Assembly (NCBI RefSeq): GCF_029714945.1
Contig: NZ_CP121634.1
Span: 2,935,001 to 2,999,000 of the forward strand
Reading direction: 5' to 3'
From: Bradyrhizobium sp. CIAT3101
GTDB lineage: Bacteria > Pseudomonadota > Alphaproteobacteria > Rhizobiales > Xanthobacteraceae
DNA: 64,000 nt
In this document: positions 15,923 through 25,468 of the stretch, in pieces
Layout: every line of letters starts with the position of its first letter
Numbering within the stretch: the first letter of the stretch is position 1
Position numbers and translations under genes: made by a program
Notes under the pieces: model-generated
What the model saw: only the letters and a program-made list of their open reading frames with translations
The model's database searches: none
What the model was told of the DNA's origin: nothing

Positions 15923-17185
15923 ATGTCCACCAAGCCTCAATTGCCGGAACGGCCCTCGCGGGCGGCGGGAGGACCAACCGCGCTTGATGGTCTTCTGGTC
16001 GTCGATTTCACCCGCGTGGTCGCGGGTCCGGCCTGCACGCAGACGCTCGCGGATTTCGGCGCGCGCGTCATCAAGATCGAGAATCCCGATGGGGGCGACG
16101 ACACCCGTGCCTATGAACATGCCGACATCGGCGGTGAGAGTGCAGCTTATCTCAGCCTGAACCGCAACAAGAGCGGCATCGCGCTCGATCTCGCCGTGCC
16201 GGAGGCGCGCGAGATTGCACTGGATTTGATCCGCAAGGCGGACGTGGTCGTCGAGAACTTTTCCAGCGGAGTCATGAAAAAATTCGGCCTCGACTACGAG
16301 GCCGTTGCGCCGCTCAACCCGCGGCTGGTCTATTGCTCGATCTCCGCTTACGGACGAACCGGACCATTTGCCTCGCGCCCCGGTTTCGATCCTATCACGC
16401 AAGCCGAGAGCGGCTTCATGTCGCTCAACGGATTTGCCGATGGTCCGGCGGTTCGGACCGGCCCGCCGATTGTCGACATGGCGACGGGGATGTCGGCCTG
16501 CAATGCAATCCTGATGGCACTGATAGCGCGGGATCGACTCGGCCGCGGACAGCATGTCGAGGTCGCGCTGTTCGACGTCGCCATGGGGATGACTGGATTC
16601 TACGGCATGGCCTATCTCATCAGCGGCGAGAATCCCGGCCGGTTCGGCAATTCGCCGAGTGGCTCTCCCACTGTCGGTGTCTACGAGGCATCCGACGGTC
16701 CGCTCTACATGGCCTGCGCCAATGATCGGCTGTATCGGCGACTGGTGGTCGAGGTGATGAATCGCCCGGATCTCATCAACGAGCCGCAGTTCGCCACGCG
16801 CAAGGCGCGATCCGAGAACAAGGAGCTATTGCGCGCAGCCATCGCCGAGGTGTTCGCGAGCGACACGCTTGAGAACTGGATGGCAAGGATGAAGCTGGCC
16901 AATATCCCGGTCGGCTATCTCCGGACCGTCGAAGAGGGATTCAATGCGCCCGAAGCACGCGAACGCGCGCGCTTGAGCCGTATCCCGCATCGCACGGCGC
17001 GGTGGGTGCCGAACATTGAGTCGCCGATCAACATGAGCCTGACGGCAGCAATTGATCCCGTGGCTGCACCTTTGTTGGGCGAGCATACCGACGGCATCAT
17101 GCGTGAAACGCTCGGCTATGACGAGGGCCGGATTGCGGCTTTGGCCCAAAAAGGCGCATTCGGGCAGCGCAAGCCGGGGACCTAG
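15923..17185 (+). CDS. class III (CaiB/BaiF) CoA-transferase
   Basis: A 420-residue soluble enzyme that would move CoA between carboxylic acids. The N-terminus (ALDGLLVVDFTRVVAGPACT, then TLADFGARVIKIENPDGGDD) and the RKADVVVENFSSGVMKKFGL segment are family signatures. YGRTGPFASRPGFDPITQAE holds the region with the conserved aspartate, and SPTVGVYEASDGPLYMACAN lies in the C-terminal domain. AAAGGAG precedes ATG 15923. It starts a plus-strand operon with a flavin monooxygenase and its reductase, so it may activate the acid that they oxidise, or a downstream product. Substrate not predictable. Confidence 0.85.
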   Translation: MSTKPQLPERPSRAAGGPTALDGLLVVDFTRVVAGPACTQTLADFGARVIKIENPDGGDDTRAYEHADIGGESAAYLSLNRNKSGIALDLAVPEAREIALDLIRKADVVVENFSSGVMKKFGLDYEAVAPLNPRLVYCSISAYGRTGPFASRPGFDPITQAESGFMSLNGFADGPAVRTGPPIVDMATGMSACNAILMALIARDRLGRGQHVEVALFDVAMGMTGFYGMAYLISGENPGRFGNSPSGSPTVGVYEASDGPLYMACANDRLYRRLVVEVMNRPDLINEPQFATRKARSENKELLRAAIAEVFASDTLENWMARMKLANIPVGYLRTVEEGFNAPEARERARLSRIPHRTARWVPNIESPINMSLTAAIDPVAAPLLGEHTDGIMRETLGYDEGRIAALAQKGAFGQRKPGT

Positions 17186-17277
17186 ACGGCGCGCTGCACG
17201 GCTTGATTTGGCAAGGTTCCCGCCGCATAAATGCGTCAGAGCGAGGGACACGAATGGTGCCTGGTCAGGAGCCGAAC

Positions 17278-18483
17278 ATGGGTCGGTCGGTAGCGACGGA
17301 CCCCGGCGAACGAGCCTATGCGACGATGATTGCCAAGGCCCAGTCGCTCGTGCCGCAATTGCGGGAACGCGCGGCTCGCACCGAGGAACTGCGGCATCTG
17401 CCACCGGAAACTGAACGAGACCTGCACGATGCCGGCCTGTTTCGGATGCTTCAGCCGAGGCGCATCGGCGGTTCGGAGCTCGACTACGTCGCCCTGATCG
17501 ATTGCGCCGAGCTGCTCGGTTGCGCTGATGCGTCGGTCGCCTGGAATCTGGCCAATCTGGCAAGCCACCACTGGATGCTCGGCATGTTCGAGCCGCGCGC
17601 GCAGGATCTGGTCTGGGGCCGTGATCCGGACGTTCTGATCGCATCATCGTTCATCTTCCCCGCCGGCCGCGCCAGTAAGGTCGAGGGCGGATACCGATTG
17701 CACGGAAGCTGGCCGTTCTCGTCTGGTGTCGGCTCCTGTGAATGGAACATGCTCGCGAGCGTCGTGTCGTCCGACGACGAGGCTGACGGCATCGAATACC
17801 GCATCTTCCTGTTGCCGAAGGCCGATTATAAGATCCTCGACACTTGGAACGTCGCCGGACTGCGCGGCACCGGATCGTCGGATGTGGAGGTCAAGGACGC
17901 CTTCGTGCCCGAGCATATGACGGTCGCTGTCCGTGATTTGGCTGGAGGCGCAACGCCCGGAAGCGGTATGAATCCCAATCCGCTCTACGCGCTGCCGGTG
18001 TTCTCACTGTTTCCTTATGTTCTCTCCGGCGTCGCGCTCGGAAATGCGCAGGCGTGCCTCGACGACTATGCGGAGGTCGCACGTCACCGCATATCAACAT
18101 ACAACCGCGCCAAGCTAAGCGACTTCCAAAGCACGCAAATCAAGATCGCGGAGGCTTCCGCCAAGATCGATGCTGCGCGCCTCATCATGCGTGCGGCCTG
18201 CATCGAGGCGATGGAGCACGCGCGCGGCAAGCACACGCCCGACATGGCGATCAAGACCAGGTATCGGCGTGATGGGGCGTTCTCGGTCAATCTCTGCACG
18301 GATGCCGTCTCGATGCTGTTCGCGGCAAGTGGCGCGCGCGGCCTGTTCACGACGGGGGTGTTGCAACGGCAGTTCCGAGATGCGCATGCCATCAATTCGC
18401 ACCTCGCATTCAATTTCGATGCGGCCGGAACCAACTATGGACGCGTGGCACTCGGCCTGCCGTCCGAGAATCTCACCTTGTGA
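17278..18483 (+). CDS. two-component flavin monooxygenase, oxygenase subunit (HpaB/HsaA/acyl-CoA dehydrogenase fold)
   Basis: A 401-residue protein with the acyl-CoA dehydrogenase fold but the sequence style of class D flavin monooxygenases: RDLHDAGLFRMLQPRRIGGS, GCADASVAWNLANLASHHWM, YRLHGSWPFSSGVGSCEWNM, GLRGTGSSDVEVKDAFVP. Such enzymes use reduced FMN or FAD supplied by a separate reductase to hydroxylate aromatics or other substrates. The reductase gene follows after 9 bases, which strongly supports this over a true dehydrogenase. ATG 17278 has AGGAG upstream; ATG 17254 is an alternative. Confidence 0.8.
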   Translation: MGRSVATDPGERAYATMIAKAQSLVPQLRERAARTEELRHLPPETERDLHDAGLFRMLQPRRIGGSELDYVALIDCAELLGCADASVAWNLANLASHHWMLGMFEPRAQDLVWGRDPDVLIASSFIFPAGRASKVEGGYRLHGSWPFSSGVGSCEWNMLASVVSSDDEADGIEYRIFLLPKADYKILDTWNVAGLRGTGSSDVEVKDAFVPEHMTVAVRDLAGGATPGSGMNPNPLYALPVFSLFPYVLSGVALGNAQACLDDYAEVARHRISTYNRAKLSDFQSTQIKIAEASAKIDAARLIMRAACIEAMEHARGKHTPDMAIKTRYRRDGAFSVNLCTDAVSMLFAASGARGLFTTGVLQRQFRDAHAINSHLAFNFDAAGTNYGRVALGLPSENLTL

Positions 18484-18492
18484 GGCCGGCCG

Positions 18493-19056
18493 ATGAATGA
18501 CCAGCCAAAGCAGCCTGCCGCTCCCGATCCAGCCAACGAGTTCGCGAGCGACAGCTCGCAGATTGATCCGCGTGATTTTCGCAATGCGCTCGGCACGTAT
18601 GGAACGGGCGTAACGATCATTACAGCCACGGCCGCTGATGGTAAGCCGTATGGCATCACCTGTAATTCATTCGCATCGGTCTCCTTGAATCCTCCCCTCG
18701 TGCTCTGGAGCCTTGGAGTTTATTCCTCGAGCTTGAGCGTGTTTCAGAACGCCAGCCATTTCACCGTGCACGTGCTCGGCACAGCGCAACAGGCGCTTGC
18801 CAACAAGTTCGCAAAATCGTCCGAGGATAAGTTCGCCGGCGTCGACTGGGCGCCGGGCCTCGGCAATGCGCCAGTGCTCGCCGAGAGCGTGGCCAATTTC
18901 CAGTGCCGGTCCGTCAATCGCTATTATGGCGGCGATCACGTGATCTTTCTCGGTGCGGTCGAGGCCTATGCCTACAACGCAAAGGAGCCGCTGCTGTTTG
19001 CGCGGGGCGGATATGGCCGGTTTCTGTCCGACGACGAACGCAAGAAGTCGCCATAG
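18493..19056 (+). CDS. flavin reductase, partner of the monooxygenase
   Basis: A 187-residue HpaC/FRP-like flavin reductase: FRNALGTYGTGVTIITATAA (FMN-binding start), GITCNSFASVSLNPPLVLWS (core motif), HFTVHVLGTAQQALANKFA, and GDHVIFLGAVEAYAYN near the end. It would reduce FMN or FAD with NAD(P)H and hand it to the oxygenase encoded directly upstream. The two genes are separated by 9 bases and must be co-transcribed. Confidence 0.88.
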   Translation: MNDQPKQPAAPDPANEFASDSSQIDPRDFRNALGTYGTGVTIITATAADGKPYGITCNSFASVSLNPPLVLWSLGVYSSSLSVFQNASHFTVHVLGTAQQALANKFAKSSEDKFAGVDWAPGLGNAPVLAESVANFQCRSVNRYYGGDHVIFLGAVEAYAYNAKEPLLFARGGYGRFLSDDERKKSP

Positions 19057-19080
19057 GGCGATCCACGGACGCTCGTCGGT

Positions 19081-19989
19081 TCAACGGTCCGTGGCCGAGA
19101 GCTTGTAGATTTCCAGAGCGTCCGCGTCTGCGCCACGCGCAGCCTTCGCGAGCCTGAAGATCTGTCCCGCGAGGGTCGCCATCGGCACCGGTGTTGACGT
19201 TGTCTGGGCCACGTCGGCGACAGTGTCGAGATCCTTCAGCATCGTCGCGATGTGGCCGAGAGGAGGCGAATGAATGCCCTGGACCATGCGCGGCACGAAG
19301 AGCTGAAGCGGGATCGAATCCGCAAAGCCGCCGGCGAGCGCCTCAGGCAGCCGGCTTGCATCAATTCCGGCGTTTGAGGCAAGGCGCGTTGCCTCTGCGA
19401 GCACGGCCATCGCGCAGCCGACGATCACCTGGTTGCAAAGCTTTGTGGTCTGGCCTGCGCCGGTGGGACCCATATGAGTGAACCTGCGCGCCATAGCCAG
19501 CACATAGGGCCGTGCCCGCTTGATATCGGAGGCCTCTCCGCCGGCCATGATGGCAAGCGTGCCTTCTTCGGCACCCTTGGTGCCGCCTGACACTGGCGCA
19601 TCGATCCAGCCTGCGCCGTTCGCAGCTTTTAACCGCGCTGCCAGTTCGCGCGCAGCGTCGGGATGGATCGACGAGAAATCGACCACGAGCTTGCCTGCGC
19701 CGGGAGCCGCTGCAAAACCTTCCGGTCCGAAGATCACCTCTTCGACGGCTGCGGCATCCGTCACGCACATGAAGACGATGTCGCAATTCGCCAACAGGTC
19801 ACGTGGCGTGCCCGCGCGCTTGGCGCCAGCTTCGACGAGTGGAACGACCTTGCCTTCCGAGCGGTTCCAGACGCTGACGTGATGGCCCGCCTTGAGGAGG
19901 CGCCGGGTCATCGGCGTCCCCATCAGTCCCAGGCCGAGATAGCCGAGCCTCTCGACGCCCTGCGGGTTTGCCTTGCTCGCATCAGCCAT
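19081..19989 (-). CDS. beta-hydroxyacid dehydrogenase (3-hydroxyisobutyrate dehydrogenase-like)
   Basis: A 302-residue NAD(P)-dependent oxidoreductase. LGYLGLGLMGTPMTRRLLKA is the Rossmann GxGxxG region with NRS for cofactor choice. DAPVSGGTKGAEEGTLAIMA is the substrate-binding signature. GQTTKLCNQVIVG carries the catalytic lysine. It would oxidise a short beta-hydroxy acid or reduce a semialdehyde. AAGGAGG precedes the ATG at 19989, so the much longer upstream frame is rejected. Convergent with the flavin reductase and divergent from the ABC binding protein gene. Confidence 0.88.
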   Translation of the reverse strand: MADASKANPQGVERLGYLGLGLMGTPMTRRLLKAGHHVSVWNRSEGKVVPLVEAGAKRAGTPRDLLANCDIVFMCVTDAAAVEEVIFGPEGFAAAPGAGKLVVDFSSIHPDAARELAARLKAANGAGWIDAPVSGGTKGAEEGTLAIMAGGEASDIKRARPYVLAMARRFTHMGPTGAGQTTKLCNQVIVGCAMAVLAEATRLASNAGIDASRLPEALAGGFADSIPLQLFVPRMVQGIHSPPLGHIATMLKDLDTVADVAQTTSTPVPMATLAGQIFRLAKAARGADADALEIYKLSATDR

Positions 19990-20166
19990 AGGTTGCCTCC
20001 TTCTGTCGCGGCGCAACGCCGCGCGACCGCTGCGCACCATACATAACGCATCCCGTAGCGAAACCGGGTCCGCTTGCATGGCTTGCTTGATTGTTTGAAC
20101 CATGAAACATTTGAGGTGGTCGGGTTGGGTGGCGTCGGTCGACGCCGGAGCAACGGAGTGGGCGCG

Positions 20167-21150
20167 ATGCGGGCAGTTTCGAGGTGGATGCTGGCAGCAG
20201 GGGCTGTGGCGGCTATGATCGCCGGTGCGAGCCCCTCATGGGCGCAGCAGACGATCCGCGTGGGTTGGACCATCCCGGCCGAGGAATCCAAATACTGGAT
20301 GATGCGCAGGCCGGCCGAATTTCCCGATATCGGCAAGACCTATAACATCGAGTGGACCCAGTTTCAGGGTACGGCGCCGATGACGCAGGCGTTGGCGGCT
20401 GGTGCGTTGGATTGCGCGACGCAGGCGCCGCTCTCACTTGCGAACGGCGTGGTCGGCGGTAATCTCAAGGCCTACATCGTGGCCCAACACGTCTTCGAGA
20501 AACCCGGTGGCTTCTCGGTCTACTGGGCGGTCATGGATGACTCGCCGATCAAGACGATTGCAGACCTCAAGGGCAAGACGGTCGGCATTTCCGTCATCGG
20601 CGGCGGCACGCAGGGCCCGTTCAACCTGCTCTTGAAGCAGAACGGCGTCGATCCGGCCAAGGACATCAAGCTGGTCGAGGTCGGTTTTGCCGTCTCCGAG
20701 GATGCTCTGCGTCAGGGTCGGGTCGATGCGGTCAACATGAACCAGCCGTTTGCGGCGCGAGCTGAGGCCAAGGGCGGCACGAGAAAACTGTTCTCGCTGT
20801 CGCAGGCCATGCCAAACATCGTGCATATCCTGGAAGCCTGCCGCGCCGATTTCGTCGACAAGAACCCGGAATTGGTTAAGGCCTATGTCCGTGACATCAC
20901 GTCGGGCATGAAAAAGGCACTTGCGAACCGCGAAGAGACGTTGAAGGTCGTCAATGAAGTCCTGAAAGCACCCATCCCGGTGCTCGAGACCTATCTGCTC
21001 AAGGACAACGATTTCGGTCGCGATCCCGGCGCGGCACCGAATTTCCCGGCGATCCAGAAGATGCTCGACATCTACGCGGAAACGGGAATGCTGCCGAAGC
21101 TGGATGTTGCTCAGTTCAAGCACCCGACGATCGTCGCGCCACTGCAATAG
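20167..21150 (+). CDS. NitT/TauT-type ABC transporter substrate-binding protein
   Basis: A 327-residue periplasmic protein. Signal peptide [20 protein letters not shown] with AWAQ-like cleavage (PSWAQQ). The mature part [37 protein letters not shown] and [20 protein letters not shown] follows the SsuA/TauA pattern. Ligands of this family include sulfonates, nitrate, aromatic acids and pyrimidine precursors; none can be assigned here. The ATPase and two permeases are encoded downstream after ilvD, so the transporter operon is interrupted by the dehydratase. A 12-bp hairpin follows the stop. Confidence 0.85.
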   Translation: MRAVSRWMLAAGAVAAMIAGASPSWAQQTIRVGWTIPAEESKYWMMRRPAEFPDIGKTYNIEWTQFQGTAPMTQALAAGALDCATQAPLSLANGVVGGNLKAYIVAQHVFEKPGGFSVYWAVMDDSPIKTIADLKGKTVGISVIGGGTQGPFNLLLKQNGVDPAKDIKLVEVGFAVSEDALRQGRVDAVNMNQPFAARAEAKGGTRKLFSLSQAMPNIVHILEACRADFVDKNPELVKAYVRDITSGMKKALANREETLKVVNEVLKAPIPVLETYLLKDNDFGRDPGAAPNFPAIQKMLDIYAETGMLPKLDVAQFKHPTIVAPLQ

Positions 21151-21172
21151 GTGTTTGCAGGACCATGAGGTC

Positions 21173-21201
21173 GCAATGTCCCGCCACGTGCGGGACATTG
21201 C
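21173..21201 (+). other. perfect 12-bp hairpin between binding protein and dehydratase genes
   Basis: GCAATGTCCCGC at 21173-21184 pairs with GCGGGACATTGC at 21190-21201 around a 5-base loop. There is no T-run, so it is more likely a processing or mRNA-stabilising hairpin that raises binding-protein levels than a full terminator. Confidence 0.7.
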
Positions 21202-21218
21202 ATGAAGATGATGCAGGC

Positions 21219-22913
21219 ATGAAGAAGTTGCGATCACGGATAACGACCGACGGCCTCGACCGGGCTCCGCACCGTGCGTTCATGCGCGCCATGGGGCTGG
21301 ACGACGCGGCCATCGCCAAACCGATGGTGGGCATCGTCAGCATGAAGGGCGAGCAGACGCCCTGCAACATGACCCACGATTTTCAGGTGGCAGCAGCCAA
21401 GACCGGGGTCGAGGAAGCCGGTGGCACACCGCGTGAATTCTCGACCATTTCCGTGTCCGACGGCATCAGCATGAATCACGAGGGGATGAAGTTCTCCCTG
21501 TTCTCGCGTGAGCTGATTGCCGACTCCATCGAGGCCGTCGTCCATGGTCTCGCCTACGACGCGCTGATCGGATACGGCGGCTGCGACAAGACGCTTCCGG
21601 GCGTGATGATGGGCATGGTTCGTTGCAACGTGCCTTCCATCTTCATCTATGGCGGCAGCTCGCTGCCGGGTCGCGTGGATGGACGGACGCTGACCGTCCT
21701 CGACTCGTACGAGGCTGTCGGCAGCTTCATGACCGGAGAGATCGACGCCCCGACGCTCGAGCGGATCGAGCGCGCCTGCCTGCCGACCATTGGTGCCTGC
21801 GCCGGTCAGTTCACCGCGAACACCATGGGAATGGTATCGGAGGCCATGGGCCTGACCATTCCCAATGTGTCGATGGTGCCCGGCGTCTATGCGGAGCGTG
21901 CGCAGATCTCGCGCCACGCAGGGCGGTTGATCATGGAGATGCTCGAACGAGGTGGGCCGCTGCCGCGTGACATCGTGACGCGGAAATCTCTGGAGAATGG
22001 AGCCGCAATCGTTGCCGCCACGGGCGGATCGACCAATGCGGCGCTGCATCTGCCTGCGATCGCAAACGAAGCCGGCATTGCGTTCACGATCGATGATGTC
22101 GGCGAGGTCTTTGCCAGGACGCCGCTGATCGGAAATCTGCGGCCGGGGGGCAAATACACCGCGAAGGATGTTTACGATATCGGCGGTGCGGCCGTTGTGA
22201 TCCGCGAGTTGATTCAAAGCGGGCATATCGACGGTAGTTGCCTCACCATCACCGGCCGTACGCTCGCGGAAGAATATGGCGCGGCCAACGTGCCCGATGG
22301 CGAGGTGGTTTACACGGCCCGCGCGCCGATCATGCCCGACGGCGGTGTCGCGGTCCTCAAGGGCAATCTCTGTCCCGACGGCGCGGTCATCAAAGTCGCC
22401 GGCTTGAAGAGCCAGTTCTTCGAGGGCGTAGCGCGCGTCTTCGAGGATGAAGAGGCTTGCGTCGCGGCCGTTCGTGACCGCAGCTACAAGGCTGGCGAGG
22501 TCCTGGTGATCCGCAATGAAGGGCCGGTGGGTGGTCCTGGCATGCGCGAGATGCTCGGCGTCACCGCGCTGATCTACGGCCAGGGCATGGGTGAGAAGGT
22601 GGCCCTCATTACTGACGGTCGGTTCTCCGGTGCGACGCGCGGCATGTGTATCGGCTATGTCTCTCCAGAAGCATTTGTCGGCGGTCCGCTGGCACTTGTC
22701 CGCGATGGAGACAAGATCCGGATTGACGCCGCCGGTCGCCGCATGGACCTGCTGGTCGATGAGCAGGAACTCGCTGCACGCCGACGCGACTGGAAGCAAC
22801 GCCCGCCGCGTCATCGCGCCGGTGCGCTGGCGAAATATGCGCGTCTTGTCGGCCAGGCACCGGGTGGAGCGGTCACGCATGAGGGACCGGCGGAGTGGCC
22901 GTGGTTCGACTGA
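21219..22913 (+). CDS. ilvD: IlvD/Edd-family dihydroxyacid dehydratase
   Basis: A 564-residue iron-sulfur dehydratase. The cysteines expected to hold the cluster are visible in [21 protein letters not shown] and [52 protein letters not shown] and [12 protein letters not shown] are family motifs. The classic reaction turns 2,3-dihydroxy-3-methyl acids into 2-keto acids for valine and isoleucine. In this catabolic setting it may instead dehydrate another dihydroxy or sugar acid, so it could be a paralogue. It sits between transporter genes. Confidence 0.85.
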   Translation: MKKLRSRITTDGLDRAPHRAFMRAMGLDDAAIAKPMVGIVSMKGEQTPCNMTHDFQVAAAKTGVEEAGGTPREFSTISVSDGISMNHEGMKFSLFSRELIADSIEAVVHGLAYDALIGYGGCDKTLPGVMMGMVRCNVPSIFIYGGSSLPGRVDGRTLTVLDSYEAVGSFMTGEIDAPTLERIERACLPTIGACAGQFTANTMGMVSEAMGLTIPNVSMVPGVYAERAQISRHAGRLIMEMLERGGPLPRDIVTRKSLENGAAIVAATGGSTNAALHLPAIANEAGIAFTIDDVGEVFARTPLIGNLRPGGKYTAKDVYDIGGAAVVIRELIQSGHIDGSCLTITGRTLAEEYGAANVPDGEVVYTARAPIMPDGGVAVLKGNLCPDGAVIKVAGLKSQFFEGVARVFEDEEACVAAVRDRSYKAGEVLVIRNEGPVGGPGMREMLGVTALIYGQGMGEKVALITDGRFSGATRGMCIGYVSPEAFVGGPLALVRDGDKIRIDAAGRRMDLLVDEQELAARRRDWKQRPPRHRAGALAKYARLVGQAPGGAVTHEGPAEWPWFD

Positions 22914-23039
22914 GAAGTCGTGCGCGTGCGAAAATGGCGACCCGTTTGGCAGGTTTCTTGCTAAGCTTGTTCCGCTGATGGAGGACATTCAGCAGGTCGG
23001 TTGCGTGACGTTTGCGCGCGAGTGAAGCGAGAGACGGGG

Positions 23040-23885
23040 ATGAAGGTAGTGCCTTCGAGATCGAGCGAATGGGTGAGACCGGTGACGTCACAGAAGCCGG
23101 CTTCGGCAATCATCGAGATCGACCGCGTCTCGCAGGTTTTCCAGACCTCGGCGCGCAAGGATCATGTGGCACTGTCGGACATCTCCTTGACGATCGATGA
23201 GGGGGCGTTTGTTTCCATCCTTGGTCCGTCCGGCTGTGGGAAGTCGACGTTGCTTTACATCGTCGGTGGTTTCGTCAGCCCGACCAGCGGCGCGGCGAAG
23301 ATGAAAGGACAGGCGATCGCAGGCCCGGGTCCGGATCGCGGGCCGGTATTCCAGGAGTTTGCGCTATTTCCCTGGAAGACCGTACTTGGCAACGTGATGT
23401 ATGGCCCGCGCCAGCAGGGTGTGCGAGCCGTAGAGGCGGAAGCGCAGAGCCGCGCTCTGATCGAAATGGTCGGGCTCAAGGGCTACGAGAATTTCTATCC
23501 CAAGGAGCTGTCGGGGGGCATGAAGCAGCGCGTCGCACTGGCCCGGACGCTCGCCTATCATCCAGAAGTCCTGTTGATGGACGAGCCGTTCGGTGCGCTC
23601 GATGCTCATACCCGGACGCGTCTCCAGAACGATCTCCTGAATATCTGGGAGCGTGACCGCAAGACCGTGCTGTTCGTCACCCATTCGGTCGACGAAGCCG
23701 TCTTCCTCTCGGACAAGGTTGTGATGATGTCGAAGTCTCCGGGCCGCATCCGGGAAATCATCGATATCGATCTGCCGCGGCCGAGGCGCCGCAAAGAGCT
23801 GCTGCTCGATCCGCGCTACCAGAAATATGTCGTCGACATCGAGCGCATGTTCGATGAAAGCGACGAAGCGGGTTCGCCCTCATGA
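23040..23885 (+). CDS. NitT/TauT-type ABC transporter ATP-binding protein
   Basis: A 281-residue ATPase: Walker A GPSGCGKSTL, Q-loop in GPVFQEFALFPWKTVLGN, signature LSGGMKQRVALARTL, Walker B VLLMDEPFGALD, H-loop VLFVTHSVDEAVFL. It is of the SsuB/TauB group and powers the importer whose binding protein is at 20167. It overlaps the first permease gene by 4 bases. The ATG at 23040 is chosen over an upstream TTG. Confidence 0.87.
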   Translation: MKVVPSRSSEWVRPVTSQKPASAIIEIDRVSQVFQTSARKDHVALSDISLTIDEGAFVSILGPSGCGKSTLLYIVGGFVSPTSGAAKMKGQAIAGPGPDRGPVFQEFALFPWKTVLGNVMYGPRQQGVRAVEAEAQSRALIEMVGLKGYENFYPKELSGGMKQRVALARTLAYHPEVLLMDEPFGALDAHTRTRLQNDLLNIWERDRKTVLFVTHSVDEAVFLSDKVVMMSKSPGRIREIIDIDLPRPRRRKELLLDPRYQKYVVDIERMFDESDEAGSPS

Positions 23886-24667
23886 TCTCGCCGGCCGCCA
23901 TGGCGAAACGTGCTGCGCCAGTGCTGGCCTGCATCGGACTATTGGCGGTATGGCAGGTCGCGTCGCTTGCGCTGAAGAATGACAGCTTTCCGACGGCTAT
24001 CGAAGCGATCCGCGCGATCCCGGATATCCTCGGCGACAAGGAATCCCTGATCAACATCCTGGCTTCGCTCCGTCGCATGACGATCGGGTTCGGCATAGCG
24101 GTGCTGGTTTCGATCCCACTGGGCCTGTTGATGGGCCGTAGCCGGGCCGTCGCAGCCTTCTTCAATCCGCTCCTGATGGTGATCTATCCGGTGCCGAAGG
24201 CGGCGCTGATGCCGATCATCATGTTGTGGCTCGGCGTCGGTGACATCACCAAGACGTTGGTGATCTTCCTCGGCGTCAGCCTTCCGGTGATCTATCACAG
24301 TTTTGAAGGCGCGAAGGCCGTTGAAGAGAAGATGCTGTGGTCGGGCGCGGCGATGGGGCTTTCGCCCTTGCAGCGTCTGGTCCGGATCGTGTTGCCTGCC
24401 GCGCTCCCGGAGATCCTCACGGGGTGCCGCACCGGCCTGGTGCTGGCGCTGATCACGATGATCACCAGCGAGATGATCGCACGTCAATCGGGAGCGGGGA
24501 ACATCCTATTCAACGCGCTCGACATGGGCCAATACGATACGGTCTACGCGATGATCATCATCGTCGGCGCCATGGGCATCTGTCTCGATGCGGTCTTCGA
24601 GCGCGTCCGCGCAAGACTGGTGCGCTGGTCCGAACCTCAGTTCGACATGCCGTTGAGCTTCTCATGA
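23882..24667 (+). CDS. ABC transporter permease (NitT/TauT type), first subunit
   Basis: A 261-residue inner-membrane protein of about six helices. The cytoplasmic EAA loop GAAMGLSPLQRLVRIVLPAA that docks to the ATPase is clear, with LPEILTGCRTGLVLALI after it. ATGA overlap with the ATPase gene and overlap with the next permease show a tight operon. Confidence 0.87.
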   Translation: MISPAAMAKRAAPVLACIGLLAVWQVASLALKNDSFPTAIEAIRAIPDILGDKESLINILASLRRMTIGFGIAVLVSIPLGLLMGRSRAVAAFFNPLLMVIYPVPKAALMPIIMLWLGVGDITKTLVIFLGVSLPVIYHSFEGAKAVEEKMLWSGAAMGLSPLQRLVRIVLPAALPEILTGCRTGLVLALITMITSEMIARQSGAGNILFNALDMGQYDTVYAMIIIVGAMGICLDAVFERVRARLVRWSEPQFDMPLSFS

Positions 24668-25431
24668 TGTCGCGCTCTCTCTCAGCAAATGTCATCTTTG
24701 GGCTCGCGCCAATCGTATTGGTGATTGCTTTGTGGCAAGGCTTGGTGTCATTCGGTTTCGCGCCCGCGGTTCTGCTGCCACCGCCGGGTGTCGTCTTCAG
24801 TCGGCTGCTCCAGCAACTCGTGACATGGACGTTCCAGCAGGAGATCGCGGCGACCCTGATCCGGCTATTCGCCGGTTTTGCGATTGCGGTCGTGCTTGGC
24901 GTCAGCATTGGCATCGCGGCTGCTGCCAGTCCGGCGATCAATGCCATCGTCCGGCCGATTGTGCGGGTGCTGGCGCCATTGCCGAAGGTCGCGCTCTATC
25001 CGGCTCTGTTGCTATTGCTTGGCTTTGGCCACGGATCGAAGATCACGCTGGTAGCGGCGGACGCGCTCTTTCCCATTCTGCTGTCGACCTACTACGGGGC
25101 TTCAACGGTGGAGCAGAAGCTGATTTGGTCGGCCATGGCGGCGGGAACGCCGCGCTACGAAATCCTGTTCAAGGTCGTCTTGCCGGCTGCGATGCCGTCG
25201 ATCCTGACGGGGTGCCGGATCGGCCTTGTCATTTCGTGCATCGTGGTGTTTCTGGCCGAGATGATCACGTCGACGGACGGATTGGGCCATGCCCTCGTGA
25301 CGGCGGCGCGTACCTTCCAGGCCGTCGACATGTTCGTGCCGTTGATTACGATCTCGCTGCTGGGGTTGATCTTGAACGGCCTGTTGGGCGCCGTGCGGTC
25401 GTACCTCTTGCGGGGCTTCCCCGAAGCGTGA
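24664..25431 (+). CDS. ABC transporter permease (NitT/TauT type), second subunit
   Basis: A 255-residue inner-membrane permease with LFAGFAIAVVLGVSIGIAAA, an EAA loop AMAAGTPRYEILFKVVLPAA and SILTGCRIGLVISCIVVFLA. It probably forms a heterodimer with the preceding permease. ATG 24664 overlaps the previous stop; ATG 24667 is equally possible. The NicX-like gene follows 37 bases later, linking import to that enzyme. Confidence 0.85.
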   Translation: MMSRSLSANVIFGLAPIVLVIALWQGLVSFGFAPAVLLPPPGVVFSRLLQQLVTWTFQQEIAATLIRLFAGFAIAVVLGVSIGIAAAASPAINAIVRPIVRVLAPLPKVALYPALLLLLGFGHGSKITLVAADALFPILLSTYYGASTVEQKLIWSAMAAGTPRYEILFKVVLPAAMPSILTGCRIGLVISCIVVFLAEMITSTDGLGHALVTAARTFQAVDMFVPLITISLLGLILNGLLGAVRSYLLRGFPEA

Positions 25432-25468
25432 CCTGACAAACAAGAAACCAGAAGACCGGGAGTGAACC

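Noticed and set aside
21234..22988. 584-residue minus-strand frame opposite ilvD
   Set aside because: Fully antisense to a conserved dehydratase with clear motifs; composition typical of a shadow frame.
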